Assembly: GCF_014654615.1 (NCBI RefSeq)
Contig: NZ_BNBB01000021.1
Span: 1-64,000 of the forward strand
Direction of reading: 5' to 3'
DNA: 64,000 nt
Origin: Streptosporangium violaceochromogenes
GTDB lineage: Bacteria > Actinomycetota > Actinomycetes > Streptosporangiales > Streptosporangiaceae
Numbering within the stretch: position 1 is the stretch's first letter; every line of letters starts with the position of its first letter. Below, in pieces: positions 8,221 to 14,938 of the stretch. A program made the translations under genes and the position numbers. The notes beneath the pieces are model-generated. The model was not told the DNA's origin and ran no database searches. It worked only from the letters and a program-made list of their open reading frames with translations.

Positions 8221-9177
8221 TCACCCGTCCGCCCGGTCGTCGGCGCGCACCCGCGCGAGCAGGAAGCCCGAGAACACCATGATGATCAGCAGCATCACCA
8301 TCGCCATGGCCGCCCCCTTGCCGATCTCCAGGTCCCTGAAGGCCGCGAAGTAGGCGTGCAGGTCCAGCGTCTCGGTGGCGTTCCCCGGCCCCCCGCCGGT
8401 CATGGTGTAGATGGTGTCGAACCTCCTGATGGCGTCCATGACGCGGAACAGCAGAGCGAGGAAGATCATGGGCTTGAGCAGGGGAAGCGTGATGTGCAGG
8501 AACACCCGAAGCCCGCCGGCGCCGTCCACGCTCGCCGCCTCGTACACCTCCTGCGGAATCGACTGCAGCCCGGCGAGGAGGATGATGACCACGAACGGCG
8601 TCGACAGCCAGAGGTCGGCGCCGATCACGGCGGGCATGGCCGTCCCGGCGTCTCCCAGCCAGTCGACCGGGCCGATCCCGACCAGGGAGAGGGCGTAGTT
8701 GACCAGCCCGGAGTCCGTGCCGAGGAGCATCCGCCACATGAGGCCGACCACGACCGGGGTGGTCATCATCGGGATGATGTACAGCGACCGCAGCACCTTC
8801 ACCCCGCGGAAGCGGCGGGCGAGGAGCAGGGCGATCGGCATCCCCAGCGCGAACTGCAGGGCGACCGTGGCCGACACCTGGTACGCCGTCAGCAGCAGGG
8901 CGTGCCAGAACGCGGGGTCGCCCGCCAGGGCCGTGAAGTTCTCCAGGCCGACGAAGACCGCCCCGGCGGGGTCGGCGAGGTTCCAGTCGAGCAGGCTCGT
9001 CCACAGCGCCACCACCAGGGGGACGAAGGTGACGAGGAAGAGAACCAGAAACGGCACTCCGATCAGCAGGTAGAAGCTCGCCGCCTCGCCCCTGCTCCGG
9101 TGACGGAAGCGGGCACGCCGCCTCACCGGCCGCGCGCCCGCTCCGTCGACACTCTCGGCTTCCCGCACGAGGGTCAT
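8221..9177 (-). CDS. sugar ABC transporter permease (MalF/UgpA type)
   Basis: Binding-protein-dependent inner-membrane permease, 318 aa, with six predicted helices from about residue 37. The ATPase-contacting EAA loop reads 'YEAASVDGAGGLRVFLHITLPLLKP' in part. The ATG overlaps the stop of the binding-protein gene (ATGA), so the two are translationally coupled. It is the third and last gene of the transporter operon. No ATP-binding subunit is encoded nearby. Many actinomycete sugar importers use a shared MsiK-type ATPase encoded elsewhere, and I infer that here. Confidence 0.88.
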   Translation of the reverse strand: MTLVREAESVDGAGARPVRRRARFRHRSRGEAASFYLLIGVPFLVLFLVTFVPLVVALWTSLLDWNLADPAGAVFVGLENFTALAGDPAFWHALLLTAYQVSATVALQFALGMPIALLLARRFRGVKVLRSLYIIPMMTTPVVVGLMWRMLLGTDSGLVNYALSLVGIGPVDWLGDAGTAMPAVIGADLWLSTPFVVIILLAGLQSIPQEVYEAASVDGAGGLRVFLHITLPLLKPMIFLALLFRVMDAIRRFDTIYTMTGGGPGNATETLDLHAYFAAFRDLEIGKGAAMAMVMLLIIMVFSGFLLARVRADDRADG

Positions 9178-10472
9178 TGCATGATCTTCCGGATCGCGTC
9201 GTCGGCCTCTTTCATCGCCGCCTCGGTTCCCGCCTCACCGCTGAGGACCTTGGAGAGGGCCAGGGAGAGGGCGCTGCGGATCTGGGTGCCCTCGGGGATC
9301 AGCGGGGTGTAGCGCGGGTTGGCGTGGGCGATGGCCTCCTGCAGCGCCTTGACGAACTCGGGGTTGAACTTCTGGCCGACGGCGGGGTCGGCCAGCGCGT
9401 CCGTGCGCCCGGGCGAGCCGTTGGTGCCGGAGACGGCCTGGCTGACGGCCACGTCCTTGCCGGTCAGGTACTTGATCAGCTCCCACGCCCGCTTGGGGTC
9501 GCGGGCCGTGCTGGTCATGGAGAACGCCCACACCGCGCCGACGATGTAGTCCTCACCGGTGCCGCGCAGTACGGAGTATCCGACGTCTCCCGCGATCTTC
9601 GAGGCGTTCTTGTCCTCCAGCGCGGGGCCGAGCTGGGCCGCGTCCAGCCACATGGCGGCCTTGCCCTGCTGCATGGCGAGCTGCGCCTCGGCGAAGCCGT
9701 AGCCGGCCGCGCCCTTGGGGGCGTACTCGGACATGAGCCGCTTGTACTGGTCGGCGGTGGTGAGGGCCGGCTTCTCGGTCAGCACGTCGTATTTCGCGTT
9801 CGCGCCGGGTTCGGCCCAGTGTCCTCCGTTGAGGAACCACATCATGATCCAGGTGAAGGAGTTCTCGTTGCCCTCCCGTGTGCCCCGGCCGACGAACCCC
9901 GCCTGGCTCCGGTCCGCCTTCGTCAGGCGCCGGGCGGTCTCGATCAGCTCGTTCATGTCCTTCGGCGGCTTGCTGGGGTCCAGGCCGGCGGCGGTGAACA
10001 TCTTCTTGTTGTAGAAGAGGATGTCGGCGCCGACCTGGTACGGCATCGCGTAGTAGTGACCGCCGGACTTGATGGTCTCCAGAAGCTGCCCCGGGAAGCC
10101 GCCGAGGTAGTCCTTGGGGGCCGTCTTGGGGTCGTTCACGTACTCGTCCAGCGGCTTGATCCACTTGGAGGCGACCAGCGTGCTCCAGTTCTTGGCGCCC
10201 GTCATGACGACGTCGTACTGGTTGGAGTTGTTGGACAGCGAGAGCGCCAGCTTGGCGTCCATCCCGGACTCGGGAACCAGCTCGACGTTGACCTTGATCC
10301 CGGTGGACTTCTCGAACCGGGGAATGAGCGTGGACTGAAGCTCCTTGGTCGACGCCTGGTCGACCAGCAGCAGGCTGAGTTCGGGCGAGTCGCCGCCGGT
10401 GCCGGAGCAGGCGGTGAGCGCGGTGGTGGTGAGCAGGAGGCCGACGAGCGCGCGGGCCGTTGTCGACTGCAT
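9174..10472 (-). CDS. sugar ABC transporter substrate-binding lipoprotein
   Basis: Extracytoplasmic solute-binding protein family 1, 432 aa. The signal peptide 'MQSTTARALVGLLLTTTALTACSG' in part ends in the lipobox LTAC, predicting a lipid-anchored protein. The body has family-1 features such as 'YDVVMTGAKNW', 'GHYYAMPYQVGADILFYNK' and 'GKAAMWLDAAQ'. It lies between the two permease genes. Ligand specificity cannot be read; the operon context predicts a sugar or polyol that feeds the FGGY kinase. Confidence 0.9.
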   Translation of the reverse strand: MQSTTARALVGLLLTTTALTACSGTGGDSPELSLLLVDQASTKELQSTLIPRFEKSTGIKVNVELVPESGMDAKLALSLSNNSNQYDVVMTGAKNWSTLVASKWIKPLDEYVNDPKTAPKDYLGGFPGQLLETIKSGGHYYAMPYQVGADILFYNKKMFTAAGLDPSKPPKDMNELIETARRLTKADRSQAGFVGRGTREGNENSFTWIMMWFLNGGHWAEPGANAKYDVLTEKPALTTADQYKRLMSEYAPKGAAGYGFAEAQLAMQQGKAAMWLDAAQLGPALEDKNASKIAGDVGYSVLRGTGEDYIVGAVWAFSMTSTARDPKRAWELIKYLTGKDVAVSQAVSGTNGSPGRTDALADPAVGQKFNPEFVKALQEAIAHANPRYTPLIPEGTQIRSALSLALSKVLSGEAGTEAAMKEADDAIRKIMQ

Positions 10473-10490
10473 GATTCTCCCTATGGCGTG

Positions 10491-11318
10491 TTATTTCACG
10501 GCACCGTGCGTGAGGCCCCGGATAAGGCCCTTCTGCGCAAACAACGTGAAGGCGAACACCGGCAGCAGTACGAGGATCGCCGCGCTGCACAGCTCGCCCC
10601 AGTTCACGCCGGCTGAACTGATGAACCCCTGGATCGCCACGGAGGCCGGCTTGGTGTCACGGCCGGAAACGATCAGGGGGTAGAAGAACTCGTTCCACGA
10701 ACTGACGAACGAGAAGATCGCGGCCGTCGCGATACCCGGCCAGGCCGAGGGGATGACCACCCGGAACAGCGCGGCGATCCGGGAGCAGCCGTCGATCCGC
10801 GCGGCCTCCTCCATCTCCACCGGGATGCCCTGGAAGTATCCCGCCAGCAGCCATGTCGCGAACGGCAGCGTGACGGTGAGGTAGATCAGCACCATGGCCG
10901 GATAGGTGTCGAGCAGGTTGAGCGTGCGGAACATGAGGAAGAACGGCAGCGCGAACCCGATCGGCGGGGCCATCCGTACGAGGATGATCCACATGCCCAT
11001 GGCCCGGGCCCCTTTGGACCGGGTCCGGGCGAGTGTGTAGCCGCTGGTGATCCCGAACAGCAACGTGAAGCACGTCGTGGCCACGACCACTATCAGGCTG
11101 TTGGCGTAGTTCGCCAGGAAGTCGCCCTGCTCCAGCACCGACCGGAAGTTGTCCAGCGTCGGCTCGAACAGCAGCTTCGGCGGCATGGAGAACGCGTCGA
11201 CCCGTGTCTTGAAGGCCGTGGAGAAGAGCCAGAGCAACGGCAGGAGTGTGCAGAGCACCAGGGCGTAGGCCAACAGGGTCAGCAACCGCCCCGAGGTGGT
11301 CGCGCGAGCCTTGTTCAT
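10491..11318 (-). CDS. sugar ABC transporter permease (MalG/UgpE type)
   Basis: Second permease subunit, 275 aa, six predicted helices. The EAA loop is 'EEAARIDGCSRIAALF'. It is the first gene of the transporter operon, followed by the binding protein 18 bases downstream, whereas the binding protein more often comes first. GGAG seven bases before the ATG supports the start. Upstream lies a promoter whose -10 overlaps the operator word shared with the catabolic operon. Confidence 0.88.
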   Translation of the reverse strand: MNKARATTSGRLLTLLAYALVLCTLLPLLWLFSTAFKTRVDAFSMPPKLLFEPTLDNFRSVLEQGDFLANYANSLIVVVATTCFTLLFGITSGYTLARTRSKGARAMGMWIILVRMAPPIGFALPFFLMFRTLNLLDTYPAMVLIYLTVTLPFATWLLAGYFQGIPVEMEEAARIDGCSRIAALFRVVIPSAWPGIATAAIFSFVSSWNEFFYPLIVSGRDTKPASVAIQGFISSAGVNWGELCSAAILVLLPVFAFTLFAQKGLIRGLTHGAVK

Positions 11319-11358
11319 CGCCGTACTCCAGGTGAGTCGAACACTCTTGGGTGATCGA

Positions 11359-11388
11359 ACGATAGATTCTCGATGCTCATATAGTCAA
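11359..11388 (-). promoter_or_regulatory. promoter and operator of the sugar transporter operon
   Basis: On the minus strand TTGACT (11388-11383), an 18-base spacer and TATCGT (11364-11359) form a promoter about 40 bases before the first permease gene. The word GTTCGATCA (11360-11352) overlaps and follows the -10. The same -35 hexamer, spacer length and operator word occur at the btpA-like operon promoter. Confidence 0.6.
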
Positions 11389-11561
11389 GAGTGATCGCAT
11401 TTTCCCTTCTTGCGCTCTTAGATACCCCCTTTAGGCCACATAACGGTACAAAAAGCTTGCGGCCCGTGACACGGGGGATGGCGGCACTCCCGCCGGCGGC
11501 GTTCGGCCGGAACCGGGGAGGATTCCACCGGGAGAACCGGAGACGTCCACGGCGCACGCCA

Positions 11562-11598
11562 AAGGCCCGCCGCCGGGAAAATCCCGGCGGCGGGCCTT
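11562..11598 (-). terminator. terminator after the lanthipeptide precursor genes
   Basis: A perfect 17-bp stem (AAGGCCCGCCGCCGGGA / TCCCGGCGGCGGGCCTT) with a 3-base loop. It lies 68 bases beyond the stop of the last precursor gene and ends that transcript. It also separates the cluster from the sugar transporter promoter. The rest of 11389-11561 holds no convincing gene. Confidence 0.75.
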
Positions 11599-11665
11599 GG
11601 TGATCGTCAGGAGGCTCCGGGCGCGGCGTCGGCGCCGCCCCCGGGTGGGTCGGAGACCCTGGAGC

Positions 11666-11851
11666 CTAGGGGTTGGTGCAGGGCGGGCCGGAGATCGTCG
11701 GGCAGCACTGCATGGTCATGATGAACTCGGTGCGCGGCTGCGCCCCGCCCACGACGAGCCGGTCGAGGACGATGTCCCCGGCCGGATGCGTGATCTCGGC
11801 CGCACGGGTGTGCGGGTTCCTCCACTGCTGGATCAGCGCGTGATCCGACAT
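11666..11851 (-). CDS. lanthipeptide precursor LanA4 (mersacidin-like)
   Basis: A 61-aa class II precursor. The leader begins MSDHALIQQWRNPHTRA and contains HPAGDIVL, the conserved leader block of the mersacidin/lichenicidin family, and ends in a double-glycine site (LVVGG). The predicted core of 25 residues starts AQPRTEF and carries CCPTISGPPC, so three Cys with Thr/Ser partners for thioether rings. It is the most diverged of the four (R for K at position 11, QCC instead of GCC). It is the last gene before the terminator. Two hairpins separate it from the previous precursor. Confidence 0.88.
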   Translation of the reverse strand: MSDHALIQQWRNPHTRAAEITHPAGDIVLDRLVVGGAQPRTEFIMTMQCCPTISGPPCTNP

Positions 11852-11907
11852 GGGATGTGCTCCTTCGTGTCCACGGGCAGGCGCGTCGGCCTGTCCGGCG
11901 GTGGTGA

Positions 11908-11969
11908 CGCGCCGGATCGTCCGGCGCGGGTGGGTCCGGCGCCCCGGCCGTCACCGCCGGGGCGCCGGA
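11908..11969 (-). other. two consecutive perfect hairpins between precursor genes
   Basis: Hairpin 1: CGCGCCGGA-TCG-TCCGGCGCG (11908-11928), 9-bp stem. Hairpin 2: TCCGGCGCCCCGGC, 7-base loop, GCCGGGGCGCCGGA (11935-11969), 14-bp stem. Neither is followed by a T-run. They lie between precursors 3 and 4 and could slow RNA decay, attenuate transcription or set relative peptide amounts. Confidence 0.7.
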
Positions 11970-12015
11970 CGTCTCACGGTCCGCGGTTCCGTTCACGGGC
12001 GGACCACGGGGCCGG

Positions 12016-12195
12016 TCAGCCGCAGTAGAGGCCCATCGACGTCTTGCAGCAGCCGTACGTGAAGAACACGTAGGTGACGGACATCGCGGCACCGACGATC
12101 CGGTCCTCCAGAAGGATGTCGCCCGACGGGTGGGACGCGTTCGCGGCCCGGGTGTGCGGGTTCTTCCACTGCTGGATCAGTTCGTGGCTGGACAT
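12016..12195 (-). CDS. lanthipeptide precursor LanA3 (mersacidin-like)
   Basis: A 59-aa class II precursor starting MSSHELIQQWKNPHTRA; the frame extends ten codons upstream, but GAAGGAG seven bases before this ATG and alignment with its paralogues fix the start. The leader holds HPSGDILLEDRIVGA, so the processing site is GA rather than GG. The predicted 23-residue core starts AMSVTYVF and contains YGCCKTSMGLYC. It shares with the other cores an Ala at position 1, Thr at position 5, a CC pair and a third Cys near the end. Confidence 0.9.
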   Translation of the reverse strand: MSSHELIQQWKNPHTRAANASHPSGDILLEDRIVGAAMSVTYVFFTYGCCKTSMGLYCG

Positions 12196-12246
12196 GAGAC
12201 TCCTTCGCTGGATGAGGACTTCCAAAAAGGGCGGACGCGGCGCCGG

Positions 12247-12429
12247 CTAGACGAAGGTGCAGAAGCTCCAGGACGTCTTGCAGCAGCCCCAGGTGTCCCA
12301 GCCCTCGGTGGCCGGCCGGGCTCCACCGACGACCCGGTTCTCCAGGACGATGTCCCCGGACGGGTGGCCGGTGTCGAGGGCCCGGGTGTGCGGGTTCTTC
12401 CACTGCTGGATCAGCTCATTGCCGGACAT
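12247..12429 (-). CDS. lanthipeptide precursor LanA2 (mersacidin-like)
   Basis: A 60-aa class II precursor, MSGNELIQQWKNPHTRALDT, with HPSGDIVLENRVVGG before the core. The leader is nearly identical to that of precursor 1 through HPSGDI, which points to recent tandem duplication. The predicted 24-residue core begins ARPATEGWDTW and contains GCCKTSWSFC. Three Cys and several Ser/Thr would give up to three thioether bridges. Its stop codon is 51 bases before the next precursor's start. Confidence 0.92.
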   Translation of the reverse strand: MSGNELIQQWKNPHTRALDTGHPSGDIVLENRVVGGARPATEGWDTWGCCKTSWSFCTFV

Positions 12430-12509
12430 GGCGACTCCTCATAGTGAGAAACGGTGGGAAACGGTGAGATCGGTCTGTCAGGTACGACAGGGATGCGGGT
12501 GATCCGGGC

Positions 12510-12698
12510 CTAGGCCCCGCCGCAGTTCTCCGACTTGGTGTAGGTCGGGCAGCAGCCGATGGACCAGAAGTACTGGGTCTTCGGGGCCGCGGCGCCGACG
12601 ACGTGGTCGTCGAAGGTGATGTCGCCGGACGGGTGGCCGGTGTCGAGGGCCCGGGCGTGCGGGTTCTTCCACTGCTGGATCAGCTCATTGCCGGACAT
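12510..12698 (-). CDS. lanthipeptide precursor LanA1 (mersacidin-like)
   Basis: A 62-aa class II precursor, MSGNELIQQWKNPHARALDT, with HPSGDITFDDHVVGA before the core (GA-type cleavage site). The predicted 26-residue core starts AAPKTQYFWSIG and contains CCPTYTKSENC. It is the first precursor after the exporter gene, 74 bases downstream of the exporter's stop, with a run of short repeats and a GC-rich inverted repeat in the gap. GAAGGAG lies upstream of the ATG. Confidence 0.92.
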   Translation of the reverse strand: MSGNELIQQWKNPHARALDTGHPSGDITFDDHVVGAAAPKTQYFWSIGCCPTYTKSENCGGA

Positions 12699-12712
12699 CT
12701 GATGCGCTCCTT

Positions 12713-12770
12713 CTGTGATGTCTGTGGTGTCTGTGGTGTCTGTGATGAGGGCGCCGGTCGTCCCGGCGCG
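12713..12770 (-). repeat. short tandem repeats and inverted repeat before lanA1
   Basis: GTCTGTGGT-like 9-base units repeat about three to four times in 12713-12747. Next to them the inverted repeat GCGCCGG...CCGGCGC lies at 12751-12769. They fill the gap between the exporter stop and the first precursor's ribosome binding site. The inverted repeat could partly end readthrough from the exporter gene, so precursor expression may depend on a start site inside this gap. Confidence 0.5.
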
Positions 12771-12772
12771 GA

Positions 12773-14938
12773 TCAGGCACTCAGCGACTCGGGCCGCCGG
12801 TGCGCCGCCGAACCCTCGGCGAAAAGACGGGTGTACATCCCCCCTTCGGTGATGAGGTCCTCGTGCCGGCCGAGGGCGGAGACCTCGCCCTTGTCGAGCA
12901 CGAGGATCTGGTGGGCGTCGCGGATCGCGCTCAGGCGATGCGAGATGACGATCCGCGTGACCTCAAGTCCCGACAGCGCCGCGTCGACACGGCGCTCGGT
13001 GTCGGGGTCGAGGTGGCTGGTGGCCTCGTCGAGGATCAGCAGGCGGGGCCGGTGGACGAGGGCCCGGGCGAGGGCGACGCGCTGACGCTGGCCGGCCGAC
13101 AGGGCCGCGCCCGCCTCACCCACCAGCGTGCCGTAGCCCATCGGCATGGCGAGCACGTCCTCGTGCAGACCGGCGATCCGCGCCGCCCGGACGACGTCGG
13201 CCTCGCGGGCGTCCGGCCGGCCGAGAGCGAGGTTGTCCCTGATGGAGCCGTTGAAGAGGTTCAGGTCCTGCAGTACGGCCCCGCAGCGGGAACGCAGATG
13301 GTGCACGTCGAGGTCGTCCAGCCCGTGCCCGTCGTAGCGGACGGTTCCACGGGTGGGCCGCAGCAGACCGAGCACGAGCAGGGCGATCGTGCTCTTGCCC
13401 GAGCCGGTGTGCCCGACGATGCCGAGTTTCGTGCCCGCGGGCACGGTGAAGGCGATGTTCCTCAGGACGGGCGGGGCGTCCGGCTGGTAGTGGAAGGTCA
13501 GGTCCGCGACCTCGACGCGGGCGGCGGTTCCATCCGGCAGGCGGAGCCTTCCGGTCGGCTCCTCCTCGGCGTCGACGATGTCGTAGACACGCTCGATCTG
13601 GCTGCGCAGCATCGGGTAGCTCTGCCCGGCGCCGGCCACCGCCTGGACGGGGGCGAGCACGGCGAGCGCGACGGCGTTGGCCGCCAGCGCGGTGCCGAGG
13701 CTCATCCGCCCGGACAGGACGAGCGTCAGCCCGAACAGCAGCAGGAGCAGCGGCGCGAGCGTGGCGAGACTCTGGCTCACGGCGTCCACGACCGCCGTGA
13801 TGCGGCTGCGGGCGATCAGCGCCGCGCGGTACTTCTCAAGGAGCCCGCCCCAGTGCTGCTCGGCCCGCGGCTCCACGCCGTTGGCCTTGACCGGGACGAT
13901 GGCCTCAAGCGTCTCGGTGAGGTAGCTCTGCTCCTCGGCCTTGGTCGTCAGCTCGCGCTGGTACACCGCGCCGACCCGTGGCGAGACCCGCACGACCAGA
14001 AGGATGTGCACGGCGGCCAGCGCCAGGACGACGAGCAGATAGCCCGGAGCCAGCAGCGCCAGGCCCACCAGGTATCCGGTCAGCAGGGCGACGTCCAGCA
14101 CCATGGTCAGCAGGCGCTGGGTGACGGCCTCCCGGGTGGCGGAGACACTGCCCAGCCGGGCCAGCAGGTCCCCGCGCCGGCGCTGGATGAAGAAGGAGAG
14201 CGGCAGGCGCAGCATGTGCCGGATGAGGCGGTGCCCCAGCGTCCGTTCCGCTCGCACGCGGAGGGTGAGAACGGCCAGCTCCCGCAGCAGGGTCATCAGC
14301 CCGGCCAGGAGGGTCGTGCCGGCCACCACCGCGACGAAGGCGGGCAGGACGTCGGCCCGGTGGCCGGGGACGAAGGTGTCGACGACCTGCTGGGTGGCCA
14401 CGGGAAGGACCAGGGCCAGCAGCTTGAGCACGATCGCGCAGGCGACCACGGCGGTGAGCAGGGGCCGGCTGCCGGGCATGGCCACGAAGTCCCGCAGGTA
14501 GCGGATCATCAGCCACTCACGGAACGGAGTGCGCCGGTGCGCGAAATCCGGCGCCTTGGAGACGTGCACGACGACGCCGCTGTACCGGCGGTCGAAGTCC
14601 TCCCTGTGCAGCCACGCCCGTCCCGAGCCGGGGTCGGCTATCCGTACGCGACGGCTGGTCGCCCTCTCCACGACGACGAAATGCTGCTCGGTGAGGAAGG
14701 CGATCAGCGGCTCGTCGACGGTCCGCAGGGAGGGCACCCGCTCCGCCCGGACACGGAGGCCGATCCTGGGGGCCGCCGCGGCGAGGTGGGCGACCGAGAC
14801 GCCGTCGCGGCCGATGCCGAGCAGGTCACGGCACTCCGCCACACGGGTGTCCCTGCCGTGGTAGCTGGCGATCATGGCCAGGCAGGCGGCTGCGCATTCG
14901 GTCGTGGTGAGCTGGTGGCGGAGCGGAACGCGCGGCAT
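12773..14938 (-). CDS. lanT: LanT: C39 peptidase-containing ABC exporter
   Basis: A 721-aa bifunctional exporter that removes the leader at the double-glycine site and exports the lanthipeptide. The N-terminal C39 peptidase has Cys15 (TTTECAAACLAMI), His86 (TEQHFVVV) and Asp102 (IADPGSG), with Gln9 for the oxyanion hole, so the triad is intact. A six-helix membrane domain follows (about 150-430). The ATPase has Walker A 'GHTGSGKST', signature 'LSAGQRQRVALARAL' and Walker B 'RLLILDEATSHLD'. The ATG overlaps the last base of the LanM stop codon, so a long upstream frame can be discarded. Confidence 0.92.
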   Translation of the reverse strand: MPRVPLRHQLTTTECAAACLAMIASYHGRDTRVAECRDLLGIGRDGVSVAHLAAAAPRIGLRVRAERVPSLRTVDEPLIAFLTEQHFVVVERATSRRVRIADPGSGRAWLHREDFDRRYSGVVVHVSKAPDFAHRRTPFREWLMIRYLRDFVAMPGSRPLLTAVVACAIVLKLLALVLPVATQQVVDTFVPGHRADVLPAFVAVVAGTTLLAGLMTLLRELAVLTLRVRAERTLGHRLIRHMLRLPLSFFIQRRRGDLLARLGSVSATREAVTQRLLTMVLDVALLTGYLVGLALLAPGYLLVVLALAAVHILLVVRVSPRVGAVYQRELTTKAEEQSYLTETLEAIVPVKANGVEPRAEQHWGGLLEKYRAALIARSRITAVVDAVSQSLATLAPLLLLLFGLTLVLSGRMSLGTALAANAVALAVLAPVQAVAGAGQSYPMLRSQIERVYDIVDAEEEPTGRLRLPDGTAARVEVADLTFHYQPDAPPVLRNIAFTVPAGTKLGIVGHTGSGKSTIALLVLGLLRPTRGTVRYDGHGLDDLDVHHLRSRCGAVLQDLNLFNGSIRDNLALGRPDAREADVVRAARIAGLHEDVLAMPMGYGTLVGEAGAALSAGQRQRVALARALVHRPRLLILDEATSHLDPDTERRVDAALSGLEVTRIVISHRLSAIRDAHQILVLDKGEVSALGRHEDLITEGGMYTRLFAEGSAAHRRPESLSA

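Noticed and set aside
11391..11603. A 70-codon plus-strand frame before the lanthipeptide cluster
   Set aside because: It runs through the transporter promoter and the precursor terminator hairpin and has no recognisable protein features.
12016..12225. A longer precursor 3 starting ten codons upstream
   Set aside because: The extension lacks a ribosome site and breaks the MSxxELIQQW alignment that all four precursors share.
12713..12770. A CRISPR array, considered because of the short repeats
   Set aside because: Units are 9 bases with no spacers. No repeat-spacer pattern or cas gene is visible anywhere in the window.
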